The position numbers and the translations under genes are program-made. The notes beneath the pieces were generated by a model. It made no database searches. It saw only the letters and a list, made by a program, of their open reading frames with translations, and was not told the origin of the DNA. Positions 44,171 through 51,958 of a DNA stretch of 64,000 nt are shown one piece after another (within the stretch, counting starts at the first letter, position 1; the number at the start of each line of letters is the position of its first letter). The stretch is from an uncultured Flavobacterium sp. Its GTDB lineage: Bacteria > Bacteroidota > Bacteroidia > Flavobacteriales > Flavobacteriaceae. The stretch covers positions 1 through 64,000 of the forward strand of contig NZ_CAMLDD010000025.1 in assembly GCF_946478785.1 (NCBI RefSeq). The letters run 5' to 3'.

Positions 44171-44281
44171 CCTGCAAGGTTTTTAAACCTTGTAGGTATG
44201 ATTATTATTAAGGATTTCAAAAAAATCAAAATTTTCTAAGTTTGACATGCTATACCTACAAGGTTTTGAAAACCTTGCAGG
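44171..44281. repeat. Nested palindromes forming an inverted repeat between hisD and hisC
   Basis: Arm 44171-44199 (cctgcaaggtttttaaacc...) and arm 44252-44281 are near-perfect complements (one mismatch and one indel), and each arm is itself palindromic. This could form one long hairpin or two short ones inside the operon mRNA. Confidence 0.8.
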
Positions 44282-44289
44282 ATTACTAT

Positions 44290-45573
44290 CTATTTTAAAG
44301 ATTGTAATCGTAATGTCACCGCATTTTTATGTGCCTGCAATCCTTCGGCTTCTGCCATAACTTCAATCGCTTTACCAATATTCTGAATTCCGGTTTCTGA
44401 GATTTTCTGAAATGTCATCGATTTCATAAAGCTATCCAGATTTACTCCACTGTAATTTTTGGCATATCCATTTGTTGGTAGCGTATGATTTGTTCCTGAA
44501 GCATAATCCCCAGCACTTTCAGGCGTGTAATTTCCAATAAAAACAGAACCTGCATTTACTATCCCGTTACAATAAAAATCATCATATTCTGAACAGATGA
44601 TAAAGTGTTCCGGTCCGTATTCATTGATTAAGTCCAAAGCAATTTTGTCATTTTCTACAAAAATCAATTTCGAATTTGCAATTGCTTTTTTGGCTATTTC
44701 TTTTCTTGGCAATTCTTCAAGCTGAATTTGAATTTCCTTTTCCACTGCTTCAATAATCCTTTTCGAGGTAGAAACTAAAATTACCTGACTATCTGTTCCA
44801 TGTTCTGCCTGTGATAATAAATCTGAAGCTACGAAGGCAGGAACAGCTGTGTCATCTGCCATAATCAATAATTCTGATGGTCCTGCAGGCATGTCAATGG
44901 CAACTCCAAACTGTGTTGCCAATTGTTTTGCTACTGTTACAAATTGGTTTCCGGGTCCAAAAATTTTATATACTTTCGGAATTGATTTTGTTCCAAATGT
45001 CATTCCGGCAATCGCCTGAATTCCACCTACTTTTAAAATTTTGGTTACACCGCATAAATTCGCAGCATATAAAATCGCCGGATTTATTTTTCCGGATTTA
45101 TCAGGAGGTGAACATAACACAATTTCTTTACTACCTGCAATTTCCGCAGGAACAGCCAGCATCAAAACGGTAGAAAACAAGGGAGCTGTTCCGCCCGGAA
45201 TGTACAAACCAATTTTTTGAATCGGTCTTTTTTCCTGCCAGCAGTTTACGCCTTCAATAGTTTCAACTGAAATTTTTTCTGTCTTTTGTGCTGTATGGAA
45301 TTTATAAATATTGTTTTTAGCCAGCTGAATCGCTTCTTTCAGCTCCGTTGAAACAGAATTAATTGCTTCTTCAATTTCTGCTGTTGATACTTCGTAATTA
45401 TCTAAAGTAATTCCGTCAAAGATTGAAGTGTATTTTGCAACCGCTTTATCTCCTTTTTTCTGTACTTCCTTAAAAATTTCCTTTACCGTAACTTCGATGT
45501 CATCGATCGTTTTGGTTGGTCTTTTTAATATCTCTGACCAGGTGTTCGGTTTTGGGTTATTTATTTTATTCAT
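44290..45573 (-). CDS. hisD: Histidinol dehydrogenase
   Basis: Zinc enzyme that oxidises histidinol to histidine in two NAD-dependent steps, the last steps of the pathway. The 427-residue protein shows RPIQKIGLYIPGGTAPLFST, GNQFVTVAKQLATQFGVAID, MPAGPSELLIMAD, SDLLSQAEHGTDSQVILVS and GPEHFIICSE, with the catalytic Glu-His pair in the last. ASGTNHTLPTNGYAK is the usual C-terminal signature. Second structural gene of the operon. Confidence 0.97.
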   Translation of the reverse strand: MNKINNPKPNTWSEILKRPTKTIDDIEVTVKEIFKEVQKKGDKAVAKYTSIFDGITLDNYEVSTAEIEEAINSVSTELKEAIQLAKNNIYKFHTAQKTEKISVETIEGVNCWQEKRPIQKIGLYIPGGTAPLFSTVLMLAVPAEIAGSKEIVLCSPPDKSGKINPAILYAANLCGVTKILKVGGIQAIAGMTFGTKSIPKVYKIFGPGNQFVTVAKQLATQFGVAIDMPAGPSELLIMADDTAVPAFVASDLLSQAEHGTDSQVILVSTSKRIIEAVEKEIQIQLEELPRKEIAKKAIANSKLIFVENDKIALDLINEYGPEHFIICSEYDDFYCNGIVNAGSVFIGNYTPESAGDYASGTNHTLPTNGYAKNYSGVNLDSFMKSMTFQKISETGIQNIGKAIEVMAEAEGLQAHKNAVTLRLQSLK

Positions 45574-45739
45574 AATATTTTATATTAAATCCCAAATTTT
45601 TAAAATTCCAAATTCCAATTATTGTGTTGATTTACAACAAATAACACCATTCTTTCACTTTCACTTGTCAAAAATATTAAGTTAGCAAAGCTGTTGTCAA
45701 TGTTGGAATTTGGAATTTTATAATTTTGAATTTTATTTC

Positions 45740-46597
45740 TTACAGTACCATTTTCTCAATTGGGCAAACCAAAATTCCTTCAGCTCCGGCTTCTTTCAAC
45801 TGATCGATTACGTCCCAAAAAGTATCTTTATCGATTACTGAGTGTACGCTGCTCCAGCCTTCCTCAGCTAATGGCAAAACGGTTAAGCTTCGTAAAACAG
45901 GCAATATTCTGCCAATTTCATCAATCTTTTCGTTTGGCACGTTCATTAAAATATATTTTGAATTTCGTGCTCTTAATACCGACTGGATTCTAAATTTAAG
46001 TGTGTCAATATGTTTTTGAATTTCAGGAGAAACCTTTGGAGAAACCGCTAAAACTGCTTCACTCTTCAGAATCACTTCAACTTCTTTCAAATTGTTTTTG
46101 AACAAAGTGCTTCCGCTTGAAACGATATCAACAATAGCATCAGCAAGACCAATATTTGGCGCAATTTCTACTGATCCTGAAATCTGGTGAATATCAACTG
46201 TCAATCCGAATGAACCAAAATATTCGGTAACCGTATTGGGATAAGAAGTCGCCACTCGCAAACCTGCTAAATCCTGAATAGAATTGTACTCAAAAGTTTT
46301 AGGAACTGCAACAGAAACTTTGCATTTTGAGAACCCTAGTTTTTGAATTACTTCAATATGCTTTCCTTTTTCTACTAATAAATTATCACCTACGATTGCT
46401 AAATCTACTACCCCATCAATTAAATACTGTGGAATATCTGAATTTCTCAAATATAAAACTTCTAACGGAAAATTAGAAGCCTCTGCTTTTAACTGATCGT
46501 TTCCGTTGTTGATTGAAATACCGCAGTCTTTTAGAATTTGAATGCTGTCTTCGTTTAAACGACCTGATTTTTGAATTGCAATTTTTAAAGTACTCAT
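45740..46597 (-). CDS. hisG: ATP phosphoribosyltransferase, long form
   Basis: First and committed enzyme of histidine synthesis: ATP plus PRPP gives phosphoribosyl-ATP. At 285 residues it is the long form (HisG_L), with a C-terminal ACT-like regulatory domain (about 210-285, RNSKYILMNVPNEKIDEIGR) that usually binds histidine for feedback inhibition. The catalytic part shows LKIAIQKSGRLNEDS and DAIVDIVSSGSTL (PRPP loop). It needs no HisZ. It is the first gene, with the attenuator just upstream. Confidence 0.97.
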   Translation of the reverse strand: MSTLKIAIQKSGRLNEDSIQILKDCGISINNGNDQLKAEASNFPLEVLYLRNSDIPQYLIDGVVDLAIVGDNLLVEKGKHIEVIQKLGFSKCKVSVAVPKTFEYNSIQDLAGLRVATSYPNTVTEYFGSFGLTVDIHQISGSVEIAPNIGLADAIVDIVSSGSTLFKNNLKEVEVILKSEAVLAVSPKVSPEIQKHIDTLKFRIQSVLRARNSKYILMNVPNEKIDEIGRILPVLRSLTVLPLAEEGWSSVHSVIDKDTFWDVIDQLKEAGAEGILVCPIEKMVL

Positions 46598-46642
46598 TTT
46601 TCTTTTTTTGTTTAATTAATAGTTTGAGTACAAAGAATAGGT

Positions 46643-46680
46643 AACAAAAAACCCGTTTGATGTACTCAAACGGGTTTTAA
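46643..46680 (-). terminator. his operon attenuator hairpin
   Basis: On the minus strand aaaacccgtttga (46666-46678 region) pairs with tcaaacgggtttt (46648-46660 region) and is followed by a U run. It lies between the leader-peptide stop and hisG, so it is the expected premature terminator. Part of its stem (gtttgagtac) could instead pair with a gtactcaaac-type segment at 46622-46632. Confidence 0.85.
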
Positions 46681-46705
46681 AATATGATGATTTACATGCA
46701 TATCA

Positions 46706-46765
46706 TTAACACATCGCCTGAGAGCAATTATGAAAATGATGATGATGTAATTGATTTGCAAACAT
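46706..46765 (-). CDS. hisL: His leader peptide
   Basis: Encodes a 19-residue peptide, MFANQLHHHHFHNCSQAMC. Five of six consecutive codons (7 to 12) are histidine. Stop to hairpin distance is about 28 nt, and the promoter is about 25-30 nt upstream of the ATG. This is the classic arrangement for translation-controlled attenuation: when charged tRNA-His is scarce, the ribosome stalls at the His codons and the terminator does not form. It is too short for ordinary gene prediction. Confidence 0.88.
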   Translation of the reverse strand: MFANQLHHHHFHNCSQAMC

Positions 46766-46797
46766 TATGGTTGATTTTTTATTCTTTGATTCGGTTG

Positions 46798-46829
46798 CAA
46801 ATATACAGGTAAATTTCATAAAAAAGCAA
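46798..46829 (-). promoter_or_regulatory. his operon promoter
   Basis: On the minus strand: TTG (46827-46829), 21-nt spacer, TATATTTG (46798-46805), a full match to the Bacteroidota consensus. Transcription should start near 46791, about 25 nt before hisL. Confidence 0.82.
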
Positions 46830-46900
46830 TTTTTATTTTAACTTAACGATAGTTTATTGTTAAATATATTTCAAAACGATTCATCTGATGAAAAGCTAAA

Positions 46901-46980
46901 CCCCTAGCCCTGATGGAAGCAGCATCCTTTTATGCCGGGGTTCGGCATAAAAGATATAGCGGACAGCAGGAATTAGCTCC
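46901..46980 (+). repeat. Dispersed hairpin element, copy E
   Basis: The most complete copy. The stem cttttatgcc (46927-46936) with ggcataaaag (46944-46953) is perfect around ggggttc. It is flanked by cccctagccctgatgg and ends agcaggaattagctcc. It lies upstream of the his promoter and of the 4HB protein gene. Confidence 0.85.
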
Positions 46981-47066
46981 TTAAAAATTTCTGTTCAACA
47001 TTGGAAATTGCTGCATTTTAAAACGTTAGATTTATGTATCTTTAAGTAACTATTAATTGATGGATA

Positions 47067-47699
47067 ATGAGGGATATATTAAAAAAATATAGTAACAAAA
47101 CAAAAGCCGCTTTTATATTACTGATTGTGATGCTGATCATCGTGCTGAGTAATTTTAATACGCTGCGAAATTCTAAAAAAGTCAACGAAAACATCAATAC
47201 TATTTATAATGACAGGCTGGTTGTGGCATACTATATTTTTCAGTATGCGAATGAACTTAATTTTATAAAAGCTGAAGCCCAGAAAGAGAATTTAAACGAT
47301 ATCACGAAAAATGATGAAATTAAAAATGCATTGAAGATAATTCATACAATTGATGATTTGTATTTTAAAACGGTTCTGACCCCGAAGGAAAAAATTCATT
47401 TTAATAATTTTCTGGCTTCCTGTTCAGAAATCAATAAAGATGTACAAAATAAAAACTGGAGACATATTGTGCCGCTATGTGATAAGGCTTTAAACACGCT
47501 AAATCAGCTTTCTGAAATTCAGGTGAAGGAAGGCAAGGCAAAACTGGCCAATGCCAATGCAATGCACAGCGGCAATAATACGCTGGGGCAGCTGCAGATT
47601 GCTCTTTTGATTGTTTTGGGCGGTATTACTTTTTATTTATTGATTATAAAAAAGCCTAAAAAAAATATTAAGATTCCGGAATCGCCGAGTCTGAATTAA
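47067..47699 (+). CDS. Four-helix-bundle (MCP-like sensor) membrane protein
   Basis: A 210-residue protein with an N-terminal transmembrane helix (about residues 14-30), a periplasmic all-helical region and a second transmembrane helix near the C-terminus (about 175-193). This fits the four-helix-bundle domain found in chemoreceptors (4HB_MCP). It lacks HAMP and signalling domains, so it cannot signal like a receptor by itself. The cytoplasmic tail is only about 15 residues. Function unknown. Confidence 0.75.
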   Translation: MRDILKKYSNKTKAAFILLIVMLIIVLSNFNTLRNSKKVNENINTIYNDRLVVAYYIFQYANELNFIKAEAQKENLNDITKNDEIKNALKIIHTIDDLYFKTVLTPKEKIHFNNFLASCSEINKDVQNKNWRHIVPLCDKALNTLNQLSEIQVKEGKAKLANANAMHSGNNTLGQLQIALLIVLGGITFYLLIIKKPKKNIKIPESPSLN

Positions 47700-47704
47700 A
47701 AATC

Positions 47705-47734
47705 AAAAGCCTGCGGATTGTTTCGCAGGCTTTT
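47705..47734. terminator. Bidirectional terminator
   Basis: aaaagcctgcg (47705-47715) pairs with cgcaggctttt (47724-47734) between convergent genes. Confidence 0.85.
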
Positions 47735-47745
47735 GGATTTATTTC

Positions 47746-48747
47746 TTAATCATTTTGATTTTGCATTCCGAAAAGGTTTCCTTTCTGAAATAACTTCAAA
47801 TCCTGCTTTAAAGCTTTGCTGTTGCGTTTTGTAAGTTCTTTAGCATCTAAATCGCTTAAGTCCGGTTTTCCGGCATTTACCCATGCCGTGTACCAAAAAC
47901 TTGCTGTTGCGGTTATGGCTTTTTTCATTTGGTTTTCGACCATTCCGTTTAGTTCTGTATGCAATTTGGCTGCATATTCATCTGAAAATTTAGCCGAATT
48001 GTATTTGCTTTTTACAATTTTGCCTTCAGCATCCACCACGAAAACCTGATTTTCAGGTGTTGAAGTTCTAAGTTTTTTATCAACCGCTAATAATGGCTCA
48101 ACCAAACTGTGGGTATCTTTGATCATATCCCAGGTTGCCTTATGAACATCTTCATAATATTGAGCTTCAGGTACATTTAGCTTGTAATTTTTAACGAATA
48201 ATTCCGGCAATTTGCTTTCCCAAAGAGAATGGATTCCTTTTTGACCGGTTAACTGTCCGTCATGATTGGCAGAAGTATGCAACGGCATATGTGCATCGCC
48301 AATATAATGACCTAAATCTGCTGCAAGAAATAAAATTTCAGCTCTGTTTTTTTCTTTGAACGCTTTCGTCAATTTAATCATCATATCTTCGATGTACCAA
48401 GGCAAAATTCCGTTATCGTTTAAAAATTTGGCATCGTATTTTTTAGTCACTTCCTCTAAAGTTCCAGGTAAACTGTCGATTGGAGACTTGAAGTTTTCCA
48501 GATCAACATAATGCCTTGGATTTTCATCTTTGTATTTTAAAGCATATTTACGAATGTCCGGAACTGAAGCTTCCTGCGTAATAAAATCGATATGATTGTA
48601 AAAAAACACTTGTAGTGACTGAGGCAAAGCCATTACGGCTGCTTTATTGATTCGTTCGTGGCCAACAATTCCCCATGAGAGAGTCAAAAATCCAATTCCG
48701 ATTGCAAAAACAGCAATTAGTTTTGGGTTCATTTTAAAGTTTTTCAT
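47746..48747 (-). CDS. Secreted zinc-dependent phospholipase C / S1-P1 nuclease-like protein
   Basis: This 333-residue exported protein has the phospholipase C/P1-nuclease fold. After the signal peptide the mature chain could begin at Trp (SWGIVGHERINKAA), as in this superfamily where the N-terminal Trp and a following His bind zinc. The core motif FLAADLGHYIGDAHMPLHTS (about residues 130-149) supplies His and Asp ligands, followed by HSLWESKLPELF. A consensus promoter is just upstream. Whether it cleaves lipids or nucleic acid is not determined. Confidence 0.85.
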   Translation of the reverse strand: MKNFKMNPKLIAVFAIGIGFLTLSWGIVGHERINKAAVMALPQSLQVFFYNHIDFITQEASVPDIRKYALKYKDENPRHYVDLENFKSPIDSLPGTLEEVTKKYDAKFLNDNGILPWYIEDMMIKLTKAFKEKNRAEILFLAADLGHYIGDAHMPLHTSANHDGQLTGQKGIHSLWESKLPELFVKNYKLNVPEAQYYEDVHKATWDMIKDTHSLVEPLLAVDKKLRTSTPENQVFVVDAEGKIVKSKYNSAKFSDEYAAKLHTELNGMVENQMKKAITATASFWYTAWVNAGKPDLSDLDAKELTKRNSKALKQDLKLFQKGNLFGMQNQND

Positions 48748-48766
48748 TTGAAGTATATTTAAGGCA

Positions 48767-48795
48767 CAAATTTACCTCTTTTAAAGATAACTCAA
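48767..48795 (-). promoter_or_regulatory. Promoter of the phospholipase C-like gene
   Basis: On the minus strand: TTG (in TTTG), 18-nt spacer, TAAATTTG (48767-48774), about 20 nt before the start codon. A full consensus match. Confidence 0.65.
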
Positions 48796-48894
48796 AAAAA
48801 TACCAATTAATAATGAGTTAATTTAACTTTTACTGTTTTTAAAGCCCTTTAAGTGACAGAAACTCATTTAGCATAGATCTTTCAGCTTTTCCGA

Positions 48895-48902
48895 TAAATT
48901 TG
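48895..48902 (+). promoter_or_regulatory. Promoter -7 element for the 48930 gene
   Basis: TAAATTTG, 27 nt before the ATG; the -33 element is unclear. Confidence 0.4.
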
Positions 48903-48929
48903 TATTAATTTTACTCAAAAAATTACCGT

Positions 48930-49889
48930 ATGCGCCTGTTTCAATCCATTATTTTTTTCCTGATTTCCATTTCTATCTGCTCCGCACAGGACGATCTTGT
49001 GCAATTAAAAAACGTTAGTGATACCATTTTAAACACCAAACGAACATTAAAAATAACCGATGCTCCGGATGGAGTAAAAACAATGCAGCAATTATTTCCC
49101 GGGAAATTATATAAAATGTCTGAAAGTAATACTTTTGTAAGCTGGAAATGTAAAAGCTGCAAAACTACTGCTTACACTGATGTAAATGGTGTTGAAGGCG
49201 ACCAGTTGTTTCCTTATACAGAAGGTGTTGCGACAAGACTTGATACTACAATTAATTATTCAGATTCAAAAGGGAACCAATTCAAAATGTTGGTTTTTAA
49301 TCATTCCGTTTACGATACTGATGGTTTGCAGACTGGCCGTTTTAGCGGAGGTCTTTTGGGATTAGCTAAATTTACAAAAACCGAAAATGTATGGGAAATG
49401 AAATCTTTTCAGCCCGGAATTGCAGCCTTTGGTGCTTTCGCCAGAATTCCCGCCTTAAAACTTGTAGAAATTGGAGACGATCAATATGCGTTTACATTAA
49501 TTCATGCCAATGGCGGTGCTGGTGCTCCTTATAATGGTTACCTCTATCTTATTGCCGGGTTTGATGGAAAATATCAGACTTTAATGGAAGTTGGAGATTA
49601 CAGACTTTCGAATAATGCTGAAGGCGGTACAGAATGGTCAAGTACTTACACCGTTATTAATGACGGCAAGAAAAAGTTTTTCAGGGATTTTGTCATTACA
49701 ACTACCGGATTTTATAAAAAAGCAAAAGGTACTGAAGATGATTACGAAATTGAAATGCCAAAGGAACTCAGCGAAATGGCTAAAACTAAAAAGCAATTTA
49801 ATTTTGTGATAGAAAAGCATTTTTCATTCAAAGGAAAATGGTACAATATTACAGGTAAACCTGTAGTGAAATATTCTAATGTAAAATAA
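48930..49889 (+). CDS. Secreted hypothetical protein
   Basis: A 319-residue protein with a signal peptide (MRLFQSIIFFLISISICSA, cut near residue 19). The mature part has one CKSCK motif (about residues 74-78) and repeated beta-strand patterns. Glycine-rich LIHANGGAGAPYNGYLYLI lies around residues 190-208. No domain is recognised. It probably acts in the periplasm or at the surface. It converges on the YeiH-family gene with only 10 nt between stops. Confidence 0.7.
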   Translation: MRLFQSIIFFLISISICSAQDDLVQLKNVSDTILNTKRTLKITDAPDGVKTMQQLFPGKLYKMSESNTFVSWKCKSCKTTAYTDVNGVEGDQLFPYTEGVATRLDTTINYSDSKGNQFKMLVFNHSVYDTDGLQTGRFSGGLLGLAKFTKTENVWEMKSFQPGIAAFGAFARIPALKLVEIGDDQYAFTLIHANGGAGAPYNGYLYLIAGFDGKYQTLMEVGDYRLSNNAEGGTEWSSTYTVINDGKKKFFRDFVITTTGFYKKAKGTEDDYEIEMPKELSEMAKTKKQFNFVIEKHFSFKGKWYNITGKPVVKYSNVK

Positions 49890-49899
49890 CTGATTTATA

Positions 49900-50862
49900 T
49901 TAATGGAAGTATAAAATAGAAGCCAACCCCAAACCTGCAATAAAAACCCAAAGAAAAACACCTTGCAATAAAGGCTTCACTCCTACTGATTTTAGGGTGT
50001 TTAGATTTAATGTTGCTCCAATTAAGAACAAAGTAATCGTTAAACCTATTTTTGCAATACTTACAATGCCTGATGCAATAATGGTTGCAGGTACATAAGT
50101 ATTAAAAAACATTGCCAAAATAAACAATCCGATGAAATAAGGAATCTTGATTTTTGAGTTTTTATTTTTGAAAATAACTGCTGTCAAAATAGAAATCGGG
50201 ATAATCCATAAGGCTCTCGCCAGTTTTACTGTTGTTGCAACCTGCAAAGCTTCAGGTCCATATTTATTTGCTGCTCCTACAACAGAACTCGTGTCATGAA
50301 TAGCAATGGCACACCACAAGCCCAAATCTTTCTGGGACAAATCGAGTTGGTGTCCGATGAACGGAAAGATAAATAGGGCAATGGAGTTTAGAATAAAAAT
50401 TACACCCAATGCAATTGAAGTCTGATTTTCACTTGATTTAATTACCGGCGAAATAGCGGCAATGGCACTTCCGCCACAAATGGCAGTTCCACACGAAATT
50501 AAATGCGATGTTTTTTTCTCGGTTTTAAGCCATTTCCCTAAAAGTATTCCGAAAATAAGCGCGCTGAAAATTGAAAAAACAGTCAGTAAAAAGCCTTCTT
50601 TTCCAGCTGAAATTGCTGATGTTGCATTCATTCCAAAACCTAAACCCACCACAGAAAATTGCAATAAAAATGTTATTGCTTTGTGATTGAATGCTATAAA
50701 CGGATTTCCAAAAACATTTACAATCAACACACCCAATAACAAAGCAATTGGTGGCGAAATAATTGAAAACAGACACAAAATGATTACTGCTCCAAAAATA
50801 AGCTGCTGAAGAAAAAGATTTACTTCAAATAAATGGGAAGCTGTATGTTGTTGTGTTTTCAA
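49900..50862 (-). CDS. YeiH-family (UPF0324) putative anion exporter
   Basis: An inner-membrane protein of about 320 residues with roughly 9-10 hydrophobic segments, of the YeiH/UPF0324 family (putative sulfate exporter). SVVGLGFGMNATSAISAGKE, ISCGTAICGGSAIAAISPVI and LWCAIAIHDTSSVVGAANKYG are family signatures. The start codon is TTG at 50862; no ATG is available before an upstream in-frame stop. The LysR regulator lies 73 nt upstream in the same direction, and a T-N11-A palindrome sits just before the start. Confidence 0.88.
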   Translation of the reverse strand: MKTQQHTASHLFEVNLFLQQLIFGAVIILCLFSIISPPIALLLGVLIVNVFGNPFIAFNHKAITFLLQFSVVGLGFGMNATSAISAGKEGFLLTVFSIFSALIFGILLGKWLKTEKKTSHLISCGTAICGGSAIAAISPVIKSSENQTSIALGVIFILNSIALFIFPFIGHQLDLSQKDLGLWCAIAIHDTSSVVGAANKYGPEALQVATTVKLARALWIIPISILTAVIFKNKNSKIKIPYFIGLFILAMFFNTYVPATIIASGIVSIAKIGLTITLFLIGATLNLNTLKSVGVKPLLQGVFLWVFIAGLGLASILYFH

Positions 50863-50864
50863 AA

Positions 50865-50886
50865 TAGGGTACTTGATATTACCCTA
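50865..50886 (-). promoter_or_regulatory. LysR-type operator candidate
   Basis: tagggta (50865-50871), 8-nt spacer, taccctа-type arm (50880-50886) form a short inverted repeat containing T-N11-A, 2 nt upstream of the yeiH-like start. Likely, but unproven, target of the adjacent LysR regulator. Confidence 0.45.
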
Positions 50887-50935
50887 CAAAGGTCTGCTCT
50901 TTATATTGAATTCGCCAATCGTTAAATACAATCGA

Positions 50936-51832
50936 CTATAACTTCAGGTTATAATAAGAAGAAATATTTTGAATGAATAATTCAGATAAGGCATCTGATT
51001 TCCCGAGTAGTGTAATGATGTAAAAATATCTTTCGATGGTTAGACTTTCGACATCTAAAACAATCAGTTCGTTATTTTTAAGCTCTTTATCAACCGCATG
51101 GATTGACATGAAGGCAAAACAATCTGAATTGAGTAAATATGATTTTATACTTTCTGTACTTCCTAATTGCATTTCGATTTGCAGATTGGATAATTTTACG
51201 CCTACTTGCTTTAAAGCATATTCTATAACTTCAAGTGTTCCTGAACCCCTTTCACGGGTTATAAATTTCATCGTTTTTAAATTTTTTAATGAAATTATGT
51301 TTTGTTTTACCAAAGGATTTTTGGTATTGCAAACCAAAACGAGTTCGTCTTTTATAAACGGAACATATTTGATCGACTGATTTTTAGATTGTCCTTCTAC
51401 AATTCCGATTTCGATTTCCTTGTTGATTAAGGCGCTTTCGATTTGTTCGGTATTTCCGTTCAGCAAATTGACTTTTATATCTTGTTGCTTTTGATGGAAT
51501 CGTGCTAAAACCGGCGAAATAATATATTGCGAAATAGTCGTACTTGCTCCTAACCTTAATAACCCCTGGCGATCCTTGATAAAAGAACTCATCTCAAAGT
51601 CGATTTCGCGGTAGATTTCGAAGATGTTTTTTGTGTGTTTCAGCAGAATTTCTCCAGCTGGCGTTAAGGCAATTTTAGAACCGTTTCGTTCAAAAAGCTT
51701 GGTTTTATAAGTTTCTTCGAGTTCCTGAATATGTTTGGATACTGCTGGCTGCGTAATGTACAATTCAGTTGCCGCTTTAGTAAAGTTAAGGCGGAGTGCA
51801 ACGGTGTAGAAAACTTTTAGCCTGAAATCCAT
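50936..51832 (-). CDS. LysR-family transcriptional regulator
   Basis: A 298-residue regulator with an N-terminal winged helix-turn-helix: LNFTKAATELYITQPAVSKH (about residues 14-33) is the recognition region, followed by a linker helix and a two-lobe ligand-binding domain from about residue 90 (GLLRLGASTTISQYIISPVL). RERGSGTLEVIEYAL is reminiscent of CbbR/YeiE-type members. It lies upstream of the YeiH-family gene in the same direction and probably regulates it. The effector is not known. Confidence 0.92.
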   Translation of the reverse strand: MDFRLKVFYTVALRLNFTKAATELYITQPAVSKHIQELEETYKTKLFERNGSKIALTPAGEILLKHTKNIFEIYREIDFEMSSFIKDRQGLLRLGASTTISQYIISPVLARFHQKQQDIKVNLLNGNTEQIESALINKEIEIGIVEGQSKNQSIKYVPFIKDELVLVCNTKNPLVKQNIISLKNLKTMKFITRERGSGTLEVIEYALKQVGVKLSNLQIEMQLGSTESIKSYLLNSDCFAFMSIHAVDKELKNNELIVLDVESLTIERYFYIITLLGKSDALSELFIQNISSYYNLKL

Positions 51833-51857
51833 TTTATTTATTTATAAATTCTTTGCA

Positions 51858-51935
51858 AATCTCTGTGTGAAAGCTTTGAGAAACTTTGTGTTATAATTAT
51901 TTCACAGAGATTCACAGAGTTTTCGCAAAGTTACA
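51858..51935. repeat. cacagagattcac repeat region
   Basis: aatctctgtgtgaaa (51858-51872) is inverted with respect to tttcacagagatt (51900-51912); gattcacagag is then repeated. Same family as the tandem at 39933-39974. Confidence 0.6.
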
Positions 51936-51958
51936 CTGAGATAAAATAATATAATAAT

